A stretch of 6,261 nt of DNA from an uncultured Clostridia bacterium (GCA_934281515.1 CAKQXG010000122.1:1-6261); one strand, 5' to 3'. Numbered from the stretch's first letter, positions 1-5,157 are shown. The notes: generated by a model from the letters alone, not told the origin. Program-made: numbers and translations.

Positions 1-10
1 GGCTAGTATT

Positions 11-871
11 ATGAAAATCAAAATTACCGCAGACAGCACGTGCGACCTTTCGCCGGAACTTATCGAACGCTACAACGTGGGCATTATGCCTTTGCACGTT
101 TCTTTGGGCGAGAACGACTTTCTGGACGGCGTGACGATACAACCGTCGGCAATCTACGACTACTATGCGTCGAAGAAACAACTGCCCAAGAGCGGTTGCC
201 GTACCGAGGAAGAGTACTACGATTTCTTTAAGGGATTTTTGGATGACGGCTACGATGCGGTAATCCATTACGACATTTCGGCGGATATGTCCGGTTCGTA
301 CAACAATGCAACGGCGGCTGCAGCCAAACTGGACAATGTATACACGGTGGATAGCCGTAGTTTGAGTACAGGCACGGGTTTGTTGGTGCTTGACGCTTGC
401 GACATGGCGGCAAAGGGTATGGCTCCCGACAAGATTATTGAGCGCAGTTTGAAGCGTGTACCTAGCGTGCAAGCAAGCTTTATTATCGACAAGCTGGAGT
501 TTTTGTATCGCGGCGGCAGATGCAGTTCCTTGGTGTACCTTGGCGCAAACCTGTTGCAAATCAAGCCCGTTATTGTTGTTGCCGACGGCAAGATGGGCGT
601 CTGCGGCAAGCCGATGGGCAAGTATTCCAGATGTATCGACAAGTATATTGCCGAAATCAAAAAGGACTACGCCAACCCCGACAAAACTCGTGTGTTTGTG
701 ACGCATACTAAAATGGACGACGGACTTGCCGAAAAAGTGGTGGAAGCCGTCAAGAGTTGGAACATTTTCGACGAAGTGTTGGAAACGACGGCAGGTTGCA
801 CCGTTACAACGCATTGCGGCAGCAACACGATAGGCATACTGTTTATCAACGACGGCGGCATTGCGGAGTAA
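11..871 (+). CDS. DegV family fatty-acid-binding protein
   Basis: Full-length 286-residue DegV-family protein, a usual length for the family. Members are cytoplasmic two-domain proteins that bind one fatty acid; the best-studied ones (FakB) present it to the kinase FakA, which makes acyl-phosphate for phospholipid synthesis. Visible landmarks in order: ADSTCDL at residues 7-13 near the N-terminus, the SADMSGSY segment at 90-97 matching the conserved Ser-Gly ligand loop, DSRSLSTGTG at 114-123, LEFLYRGGR at 162-170 (the family's L-x-Y/F-L-x-x-GGR block), and THCGSNTIG at 267-275 where the conserved His normally contacts the fatty-acid carboxylate. The start is the first ATG; only ten bases lie upstream in the window, so its ribosome site and promoter cannot be judged. 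It is followed by its own terminator, so it is the last or only gene of its transcript. No fakA is present here, so the kinase partner is inferred to lie elsewhere. Family call is firm; the exact ligand is unknown. Confidence 0.95.
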   Translation: MKIKITADSTCDLSPELIERYNVGIMPLHVSLGENDFLDGVTIQPSAIYDYYASKKQLPKSGCRTEEEYYDFFKGFLDDGYDAVIHYDISADMSGSYNNATAAAAKLDNVYTVDSRSLSTGTGLLVLDACDMAAKGMAPDKIIERSLKRVPSVQASFIIDKLEFLYRGGRCSSLVYLGANLLQIKPVIVVADGKMGVCGKPMGKYSRCIDKYIAEIKKDYANPDKTRVFVTHTKMDDGLAEKVVEAVKSWNIFDEVLETTAGCTVTTHCGSNTIGILFINDGGIAE

Positions 872-893
872 GCACTGCACGCGACAACAGTGC
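872..893 (+). other. Small hairpin just after the degV stop
   Basis: Perfect 6-bp inverted repeat, GCACTG at 872-877 and CAGTGC at 888-893, with a 10-base loop, starting immediately after the TAA. There is no T-run behind it, so it is not an intrinsic terminator. It might protect the mRNA 3' end, or be chance. The rest of the 872-957 stretch shows nothing else I can support. Confidence 0.3.
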
Positions 894-957
894 CGAACGA
901 TACATGCGAAACGACATTGTGTAAGCAAAAAACGCATACGTATAAGGGATTTTGAGT

Positions 958-986
958 AAAAGCACTCCTCTTCGGGAGTGCTTTTT
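958..986 (+). terminator. Intrinsic terminator of the DegV gene
   Basis: AGCACTCC at 961-968 pairs perfectly with GGAGTGCT at 975-982 around a TCTTCG loop, and the flanking A's (958-960) and T's (983-985) extend the stem to 11 bp. The T-run at 982-986 follows the stem directly. It lies 86 bases after the DegV stop codon and is a textbook rho-independent terminator for rightward transcription. The matching A-run on the other side means it could also act leftward, but no leftward gene feeds into it here. Confidence 0.9.
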
Positions 987-1121
987 GCGTGTGTCTATGT
1001 TGGTGTACGGAGAAAGAAATATGGTAAATTCGAGAAAAAAGCAGATAAACGATACGAATAGTAGCTGCACAAAATACTGCAAAAAGTAATATTTTGTCGA
1101 TGTGCTTTGTACAATACTTGT

Positions 1122-1589
1122 ATGAAAGCTACATTTAAAAGAGTTGCTATTGCATTGGGATTGTTGGCTGCCGTAATGGTGTGTCTGGTGGTCGTCGACG
1201 GCGTACGTGCAAAGGAAACGGCGACAGGCGTGACAAGTCTGCGAGTAACTGCCGTGGATTTGGACGGCATGCCTATACACAATGCCGAAGTACGTGTGTG
1301 CGACGACAGTTATTTTTGCGACAACAAGGGACGTTCGCCGCAGATTGTGCCGACGCAACTACACAACTCGTACAACGAAGTAATAACGGATTGGTTTACG
1401 TTGCATGTAGTGGTGTGCGCCGATGGATATGTGCCGTCGGTGATAATCAACTGCGTGGTGTATGTAGGTCAGTCGCGCGAAGTAACGGTAAAGTTGTATC
1501 CCGTGGACGGCAGCGACTTGCCCTACGTAACTTATGTGGAAAGTCCGCCGAGCGACTACCTGGAAAAGTTAATATATCCGTCGCATTAG
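1122..1589 (+). CDS. Exported protein, carboxypeptidase-regulatory-like domain
   Basis: A 155-residue protein from the ATG at 1122; an in-frame TTG at 1107 would add five residues (MYNTC) but has no better ribosome site. The N-terminus is a classic export signal: Lys/Arg at 2-7, a hydrophobic run at about 8-25, then VRA at 28-30 with a likely signal-peptidase cut before KET. Without cleavage it would be a single N-terminal membrane anchor. Residues about 38-128 look like a carboxypeptidase-regulatory or Ig-like beta-sandwich: LRVTAVDLDGMPIHNAEVRV opens with the typical D-x-D/G-x-P-I-x-x-A-x-V pattern, DNKGRSP (67-73) resembles the 'D-x-x-G-x-T/S' turn, and VVCADGYVPSVIINCVVY resembles the 'x-x-Gly-Tyr-x-P' strand. 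Similar domains occur in clostridial cell-wall and spore-wall peptidoglycan-binding proteins; here there is no enzyme domain. The mature part has four Cys (60, 66, 99, 111), so disulfides are possible. No convincing Shine-Dalgarno or promoter was seen. The function is unknown; the domain call is from pattern, not from a search. Confidence 0.75.
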   Translation: MKATFKRVAIALGLLAAVMVCLVVVDGVRAKETATGVTSLRVTAVDLDGMPIHNAEVRVCDDSYFCDNKGRSPQIVPTQLHNSYNEVITDWFTLHVVVCADGYVPSVIINCVVYVGQSREVTVKLYPVDGSDLPYVTYVESPPSDYLEKLIYPSH

Positions 1590-1610
1590 TTGCCGTTGTA
1601 AAGATTGCGC

Positions 1611-1632
1611 AGTCATCTTCGGACTTTTTTTT
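1611..1632 (+). terminator. Possible weak terminator after the exported protein gene
   Basis: AGTC at 1611-1614 can pair with GACT at 1622-1625, followed by an unbroken run of eight T's from 1625. The stem is only 4 bp, so this is a weak candidate supported mainly by the T-run and its position 21 bases after the stop codon. An alternative pairing, AAGAT (1601-1605) with ATCTT (1615-1619), would compete with it. Confidence 0.4.
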
Positions 1633-1803
1633 CACATCGGATAGAGCCTTTCGGAAAAGTATTCTTGTGCGGCACAACTTTAATGTCTTGTGTCTGCTAA
1701 ACCCGACGTTCGGTAACTACTTCAACCATTGGTCTGCGGTGTATGTAGTCATATTTAATGCTTTAAAAAAAGTCTATCTCAACGTTTTTGAAAGGATAGG
1801 GGA

Positions 1804-1847
1804 ACGGGGGAAGGAAAACTTTTTTCAAAAAGTTTTCCTTCCCCCGT
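1804..1847. repeat. Perfect 44-base palindrome between convergent genes
   Basis: Position 1804 pairs with 1847 and every base inward pairs without a mismatch down to 1824/1827, giving arms of 21 bp with only T-C at the centre. The outer arm is CGGGGGAAGG with complement CCTTCCCCCG, and the inner part is A/T-rich. It lies in the 290-base convergent gap (1590-1879), 33 bases beyond the glycosyltransferase stop. There is no T-tract outside the stem on either strand, so it is not a standard intrinsic terminator, although so strong a hairpin could block transcripts from both sides or protect 3' ends. A dispersed REP-like or miniature mobile repeat is the other good reading. The rest of the gap (1633-1803) shows nothing else I can support. 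Confidence 0.85.
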
Positions 1848-1879
1848 AGTTCTTTATTCCATGTTTTACATCATTAAAC

Positions 1880-3013
1880 TTATTTTTTTCCAAACTTTTC
1901 GGCTGTTTCCAACAACATTTGTTCCATGCGTTCCATGCATTTACTTCTTGCAAAGTTGTTGCCTGCCATCTGTATGTAGCGTTGGCGCACGTCGAGGTAC
2001 TCCCGACGATGTTCTATCCACCAGTCGATTTTTGCGGCAAGGTCATCGCTGTCGTTGTCGACAAAGGTGTTTTCGGAAGTCAGAGCGTAACTTTTGGTTG
2101 CGCAACGCGACGAGTCGTTGATGATTGGCACAACGCCGCAAGTAATGGCCTCGAGGCAACTTATACCTTCGGCCTCGATTTCCGCCGCATGTACGTAAAG
2201 GTAGGTGTTTTGTAGCATTTTAGGCATTTCTTCCCTTGGAATAAAGCCGATTCTGGGCGGTATTGGTAAATTTTTGCCTAATTTTTCAAACTTTTCACGA
2301 AGTGGTCCGTCGCCTGCCAGAATCAACTGTATACGGTGGGAATACTTGCTTTTTGCTACGGCTTCAAACAACACTTTGTGCGATTTTTCTCGGCTGTAAC
2401 GTCCCGTGTACGCAATTTGTATCAAACCGTTGCAGTCGGGAGCGGTGGCGGCAGGCGAAAAGTTGTCGGTTACGCCGTTGCTGATTACGTAGCCGTTGCT
2501 CGGCCCGAACATGCCTTCGTACAGTTCGCGCAGGAATGGTGTAACATAGTGTATGCTGTCGACGTTTTTGTACAGCTTGCCGAAGTGACGGTATGTCAGG
2601 TCGTTGGCAGGCTTAAAGTTTTGCATAAATATGTGCGTGGTAAAGTTTTCTGCAAGCAGGTGACACCCCGCGGATACGGGCAAACCCATGTCCTTGGCGA
2701 TGTCGGTTGCGGCAAGTCCCAGGCCGAAGGGTAACATTACGTGTACGATGTCCACTCCGTCAAAGGCAGCGCGGATAATGTCCTCGTCGGGTTTGGCAAG
2801 CGATACGCCGTTCTTTTCCACGTATTTGTTGAAGGGACCGAAGTTCATCGTTGGTACGACAAAGTAGTCGGGTTGGCCTTCCTTGCTTTTGTCACAGCAC
2901 AACACTCGCACTTGGTGTCCTCGCTCGCGTAGGTAACGTATCAGGTTCATTGCCGCAATGGTGGTGCCGTTGTTCTCCTCGCCAAGCACGTCACAAACTA
3001 TTGCTATCTTCAT
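1880..3013 (-). CDS. GT4-family glycosyltransferase, likely diacylglycerol glycolipid synthase
   Basis: A complete 377-residue GT-B-fold glycosyltransferase of the GT4 type. The acceptor-side N-terminal domain begins MKIAIVCDV and continues with NNGTTIAAMNLIRYLRERGHQV (residues 14-35), the Gly-rich first loop and helix. VISNGV at 176-181 marks the domain junction. The C-terminal donor domain shows AYTGRYSREK at 201-210 (nucleotide-sugar phosphate contacts), LAGDGPLRE at 232-240, and HAAEIEAEGISCLEAITCG at 275-293, which holds the family E-x7-E motif (Glu280 and Glu288). The form with 'EIEAEGISCLEA' resembles firmicute enzymes that move glucose from UDP-glucose to diacylglycerol for glycolipids and lipoteichoic-acid anchors; sugar and acceptor are inferred. 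There are no membrane segments, so it is probably peripheral at the membrane. Its ATG lies inside the upstream acyltransferase gene, 23 bases before that gene's end, so the two are probably translationally coupled. A plain exopolysaccharide or cell-wall mannosyl- or glucosyltransferase is the alternative. Confidence 0.88.
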   Translation of the reverse strand: MKIAIVCDVLGEENNGTTIAAMNLIRYLRERGHQVRVLCCDKSKEGQPDYFVVPTMNFGPFNKYVEKNGVSLAKPDEDIIRAAFDGVDIVHVMLPFGLGLAATDIAKDMGLPVSAGCHLLAENFTTHIFMQNFKPANDLTYRHFGKLYKNVDSIHYVTPFLRELYEGMFGPSNGYVISNGVTDNFSPAATAPDCNGLIQIAYTGRYSREKSHKVLFEAVAKSKYSHRIQLILAGDGPLREKFEKLGKNLPIPPRIGFIPREEMPKMLQNTYLYVHAAEIEAEGISCLEAITCGVVPIINDSSRCATKSYALTSENTFVDNDSDDLAAKIDWWIEHRREYLDVRQRYIQMAGNNFARSKCMERMEQMLLETAEKFGKK

Positions 3014-3788
3014 TGTCTGTTTTCTCCTTCTTTATGTATGTGTGGTAACCGACGCTGCCGTGTTGACGTATGGTTTGTACCATAAAGTCGTACACTTTGT
3101 CGCGTAGTTCGCGCTTGTTTGCGCATTCGTCGGGGTAGATCGGGTCGCTGATGTAAACGGTGGCGAGCGGCGGCAAATTTTTAAACAATTTGTGCGGACG
3201 GTAGGTAGTAACCATCGCAACCACCGGCACGTTATGTTTCAGTGGGTAAGCAAACGAAGCGTCGATAAACGGGCGTATCTCGTTGTAGTACGGCCAGATG
3301 TGTGCTTCGGGATACACGGTCACAACGCCGCCGCGCTCCACGGTACTTTTCAGCTCCGCCAGAAATTTGCGTGTTGCTTCAATGGTAGAGGGTAGCGGCA
3401 CTGCGCCCAACATCGGGGTGACTGCTCCGAACACGGGTATGTTTACGGCGTCGGGGTTGACGATTATTTTGTTTGCACGCGGAAAACTGACCATGCTTGG
3501 GTTGAACGCGTCGAAACCGTCCTGTGTATGGTTGCCGTACAGGTAGTAGCCGCTTTTAATACTGCGCAATGCTTTGCGGTTGACTATATGCATGCCGAAG
3601 CCCAACTTGTTGTACAACCAACCGATAGGCGTGGCAATAAGACGATACAACACAAACGAGCCGATTTTGTAAAAAATGTTGTCGTGGCGATATTTGTAAG
3701 TACCGTCTATTTTCTTTTGACGAATCTTGCCGTTGGACCGAGCAAAGTCGTCGTGCAATTCGTCGGTGTAGTAAAAAGTTTTTCTCAC
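2991..3788 (-). CDS. PlsC-type lysophospholipid acyltransferase family protein
   Basis: A 265-residue member of the PlsC/LPLAT acyltransferase family, which moves acyl groups to glycerolipids such as 1-acyl-glycerol-3-phosphate at the inner membrane face. From the GTG start, a moderately hydrophobic stretch at about 40-60 (YKIGSFVLYRLIATPIGWLY) may contact the membrane. Motif I is LYGNHTQDGFDAF (83-95): catalytic-like His87 with Asp at +3 and +6, not the canonical His-x4-Asp. Motif III appears as VVTVYPEAH (155-163) in place of FPEG, and PVVAMVTTYR (188-197) fits the last conserved block. I chose the GTG at 3788 because it has GGAG nine bases upstream; the longer frame begins with an unsupported TTG at 3815 and would add nine residues. 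It is first in an operon with the GT4 gene, which suggests a glycolipid or lipoteichoic-acid-anchor pathway. The substrate is not shown by sequence, and the altered motif I leaves some doubt about the exact reaction. Confidence 0.85.
   Translation of the reverse strand: MRKTFYYTDELHDDFARSNGKIRQKKIDGTYKYRHDNIFYKIGSFVLYRLIATPIGWLYNKLGFGMHIVNRKALRSIKSGYYLYGNHTQDGFDAFNPSMVSFPRANKIIVNPDAVNIPVFGAVTPMLGAVPLPSTIEATRKFLAELKSTVERGGVVTVYPEAHIWPYYNEIRPFIDASFAYPLKHNVPVVAMVTTYRPHKLFKNLPPLATVYISDPIYPDECANKRELRDKVYDFMVQTIRQHGSVGYHTYIKKEKTDNEDSNSL
3024..3029 (-). promoter_or_regulatory. Ribosome site of the glycosyltransferase inside the upstream gene
   Basis: AAGGAG on the minus strand, 10 bases before the ATG at 3013. 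It lies inside the 3' coding end of the acyltransferase gene, so ribosomes finishing that gene pass over it. This supports the chosen start and a coupled, overlapping gene pair. Confidence 0.75.
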
Positions 3789-3797
3789 GGTTGCACA

Positions 3798-3801
3798 CTC
3801 C
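3798..3801 (-). promoter_or_regulatory. Ribosome site deciding the GTG start of the acyltransferase
   Basis: GGAG on the minus strand, nine bases before the GTG at 3788. The in-frame TTG at 3815 has no comparable site upstream, so this places the start at GTG. Confidence 0.65.
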
Positions 3802-3868
3802 GTAATACAGTGCAAAAGCGGTGCGTTTTGTTGCTTGGACAGCTCTGAGCGCCTACTTTGCCATTGTG

Positions 3869-3896
3869 ATTATATATTGTATGTAATGCAGGTAAA
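3869..3896 (-). promoter_or_regulatory. Promoter of the acyltransferase-glycosyltransferase operon
   Basis: On the minus strand a perfect -10 TATAAT (3869-3874) lies 16 bases from TTTACC (3891-3896), a 4-of-6 match to the -35 consensus. Transcription would begin near 3862, giving a leader of about 74 bases before the GTG. The poor -35 is itself one of the TTTAC direct repeats, which fits an activator-dependent promoter. No other promoter of this quality was seen between 3789 and 3960. Confidence 0.65.
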
Positions 3897-3930
3897 TATA
3901 AGGTAAACAGAATGTAAAAACAATCGTAAA
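3882..3930 (-). promoter_or_regulatory. Array of TTTAC direct repeats upstream of the lipid operon (Pho-box-like)
   Basis: Reading the minus strand, TTTACG begins at 3930, TTTACA at 3918, TTTACC at 3907 and TTTACC at 3896, spaced 12, 11 and 11 bases, with a weaker ATTACA at 3887. The two central copies are 7-base identical (TTTACCT). The copies sit on one face of the helix and the innermost full copy is the -35 box. Direct hexamers with about 5-base spacers are known for PhoP boxes in Bacillus (consensus TT-A/T/C-ACA), so a PhoP/PhoB-type response regulator is the favoured but unproven binder. Confidence 0.5.
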
Positions 3931-3971
3931 ATACCCGAGGTTTTAAACAAACAACGGGTTTGCAAAACAAC

Positions 3972-4069
3972 AAGACTTTTGAAAAGGGTATCAGTGTTGA
4001 AAAAAGAGAAAACTTTGTTCGAAAGTTTCCCCTTTTCATTAAATCACTGATTGAAGTTTTTTCAAAAAG
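3972..4069. repeat. Nested imperfect palindrome enclosing the aldolase terminator
   Basis: Around the 4001-4037 hairpin, ATCAGTG at 3990-3996 and CACTGAT at 4045-4051 form a second, perfect 7-bp inverted pair. Further out, CTTTTGAAAAG at 3976-3986 and TTTTTTCAAAAAG at 4057-4069 give a third, imperfect pair. The three levels share one centre near 4019, so nearly 100 bases fold back on themselves. It may be a decayed miniature inverted-repeat element or simply an elaborate terminator. No target-site duplication was seen at its ends. Confidence 0.5.
4001..4037 (-). terminator. Terminator hairpin of the aldolase gene
   Basis: On the minus strand AAACTTT (4028-4022) pairs with AAAGTTT (4016-4010) around a 5-base loop, and the stem continues outward through nine more pairs, three of them G-U, to a U-rich side at 4005-4000. 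On the plus strand the same G-U positions become A-C mismatches, so the structure is strong only in the direction of aldolase transcription. It starts 33 bases after the aldolase stop. The T-rich segment is part of the stem's 3' arm rather than wholly after it, which is atypical. Confidence 0.65.
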
Positions 4070-4070
4070 A

Positions 4071-5006
4071 TTACGCTTTGTTTGCGCTGCCGAGTACTTC
4101 GATAATTTTGCGCTTTACTTCTTCCTTCATCATTGCGCGTGCGTCGCCGAGATATTGGCGCGGATCGAAGTGGTCGGGATGTTCTGCGAAGTGCTTACGC
4201 ACGGCGGCGGTAAAGCTCAGGCGCAGGTCGCTGTCGATGTTGATTTTGCATACAGCCATTTGTGCGGCTTTGCGCAGTTCGCTTTCGGGAATACCGATAG
4301 CGTCGGGCATGTGACCGCCGAATTGGTTGACGATGGCAACCTTTTCTTGCGGGACGCTGCTTGCGCCGTGCAACACGATGGGAAATCCGGGCAAACGCTT
4401 GCCGACTTCTTCGAGAATGTCAAGGCGAAGTTTGGGGTCTTGACCGGGCTTAAACTTGTATGCGCCGTGGCTTGTGCCGATAGCGATAGCAAGGCTGTCG
4501 ATGCCTGTGCGTGCAACAAACTCCTGCACTTCGTCGGGACTAGTAAACAAAGCGTCGTCGGCTTCTACGTGTACGTCGTCCTCTACGCCTGCCAACTTGC
4601 CGAGTTCGGCTTCTACGACAACGCCGTGTGCGTGTGCATATTCCACAACTTTGCGCGTTACGGCAATGTTTTCTTCCCAAGGCTTGCTGCTTGCGTCGAT
4701 CATGACGGAAGTAAAGCCGTCGTCGATGCTTTGCTTGCAGATGTCGAAATCTGCGCCGTGGTCAAGGTGCATAACGATGGGGATATCTGTTGTTTCCACT
4801 GCGGCTTGCACAAGGTGGCGAAGGTACACAGGGTTAGCGTACTTGCGTGCGCCTGCGGACACTTGCAGGATAACGGGCGAGTGGCACTCGTTGGCTGCTT
4901 CGACAATGGCTTGGACCATTTCCATATTGTTTACGTTAAATGCGCCTACGGCATAGCCGCCTTTGTAGGCTTTTTCAAACATTTCTTTGCTGGTTACAAG
5001 TGGCAT
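4071..5006 (-). CDS. fba: Class II fructose-1,6-bisphosphate aldolase
   Basis: A complete 311-residue zinc-dependent aldolase, the usual length for this class. It reversibly splits fructose-1,6-bisphosphate into dihydroxyacetone phosphate and glyceraldehyde-3-phosphate in glycolysis and gluconeogenesis, in the cytoplasm as a TIM barrel. Visible active-site landmarks: VGAFNVNN at 20-27, HLDHGADF at 80-87 with catalytic Asp82 and zinc ligand His83, VEAELG at 131-136 with Glu134, GTSHGAYKF at 177-185 with zinc ligand His180, LHGASSVP at 212-219 with zinc ligand His213, and NIDSDLR at 256-262 for the substrate phosphate. All key residues are present, so it should be active. The ATG has a GGAGGA ribosome site seven bases upstream. 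It diverges from the GAPDH gene, the next glycolytic step, with back-to-back promoters in the 190-base gap. A tagatose- or ketose-bisphosphate aldolase of the same fold is possible, but the pairing with GAPDH favours glycolytic Fba. Confidence 0.96.
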   Translation of the reverse strand: MPLVTSKEMFEKAYKGGYAVGAFNVNNMEMVQAIVEAANECHSPVILQVSAGARKYANPVYLRHLVQAAVETTDIPIVMHLDHGADFDICKQSIDDGFTSVMIDASSKPWEENIAVTRKVVEYAHAHGVVVEAELGKLAGVEDDVHVEADDALFTSPDEVQEFVARTGIDSLAIAIGTSHGAYKFKPGQDPKLRLDILEEVGKRLPGFPIVLHGASSVPQEKVAIVNQFGGHMPDAIGIPESELRKAAQMAVCKINIDSDLRLSFTAAVRKHFAEHPDHFDPRQYLGDARAMMKEEVKRKIIEVLGSANKA

Positions 5007-5013
5007 GGTTGTT

Positions 5014-5019
5014 TCCTCC
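5014..5019 (-). promoter_or_regulatory. Ribosome site of fba
   Basis: GGAGGA on the minus strand, seven bases before the ATG at 5006: strong, well placed, and it fixes the start. Confidence 0.85.
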
Positions 5020-5061
5020 GTTCATAAATAGATTCTATCACTGGCAAAAACAAATTTATAA

Positions 5062-5089
5062 AGAATACTCTATACTATTTTGTTGTCAA
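5062..5089 (-). promoter_or_regulatory. Promoter of fba
   Basis: On the minus strand a perfect -35 TTGACA (5084-5089) is followed after 16 bases by TATTCT (5062-5067), a 4-of-6 match to the -10 consensus. The start of transcription would be near 5055, leaving a leader of about 48 bases. The -35 overlaps that of the divergent gap promoter. Confidence 0.65.
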
Positions 5090-5111
5090 ATTTTTCGTCC
5101 CGTGATATAAT
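5083..5111 (+). promoter_or_regulatory. Promoter of gap, with extended -10
   Basis: TTGTCA at 5083-5088 (5 of 6) and a perfect TATAAT at 5106-5111 are separated by the ideal 17 bases. TG at 5103-5104 one base before the -10 makes it an extended -10 promoter. The start point should be near 5118, giving a leader of about 79 bases. This is a very strong housekeeping-type promoter, as expected for a glycolytic gene. Confidence 0.85.
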
Positions 5112-5123
5112 ACCATAGGTATT
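5109..5123. promoter_or_regulatory. Candidate operator palindrome at the gap start point
   Basis: AATACC at 5109-5114 and GGTATT at 5118-5123 are perfect inverted arms around ATA. The site covers the end of the gap -10 and the expected start point, where a bound repressor would block transcription. TACC recurs at 5125-5128, so a second inverted pair (GGTA-ttg-TACC, 5118-5128) overlaps the first. It does not match the Rex or CcpA site patterns I know. The cognate regulator is not in the window. Confidence 0.5.
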
Positions 5124-5131
5124 GTACCACA

Positions 5132-5157
5132 GTACTTTGTTTCTGTAAAGCAAGTAC
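5132..5157 (+). other. Possible stem-loop in the gap mRNA leader
   Basis: GTACTT at 5132-5137 pairs with AAGTAC at 5152-5157; inside lie a 2x2 mismatch and TTT/AAA (5140-5142 with 5147-5149) closing a 4-base loop. It lies within the predicted gap leader, 25 bases before the ribosome site. It could tune mRNA stability; the inner mismatch makes it only moderately stable. Confidence 0.35.

Noticed and set aside
846..1358. 170-codon minus-strand frame before and across the exported protein gene
   Set aside because: It crosses the DegV terminator, is antisense to a gene with a clear signal peptide, and shows no domain.
1181..1849. 222-codon plus-strand frame overlapping the exported protein and running into the convergent gap
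   Set aside because: Arg/Gly-rich out-of-frame reading of the exported protein gene, ending inside the palindrome; no ribosome site.
3789..3815. Nine extra N-terminal residues for the acyltransferase from a TTG at 3815
   Set aside because: The TTG lacks a ribosome site, whereas the GTG at 3788 has GGAG at nine bases.
3932..3959. ACCCG and CGGGT inverted pair as another terminator
   Set aside because: Only 5 bp with an 18-base loop and no proper T-run on either strand.
3960..5027. 355-codon open frame on the plus strand across the aldolase gene
   Set aside because: It is antisense to fba, which has every catalytic residue and a strong ribosome site. The frame's protein is Cys/Val-rich and low in recognisable motifs, as expected from reading biased codons backwards.
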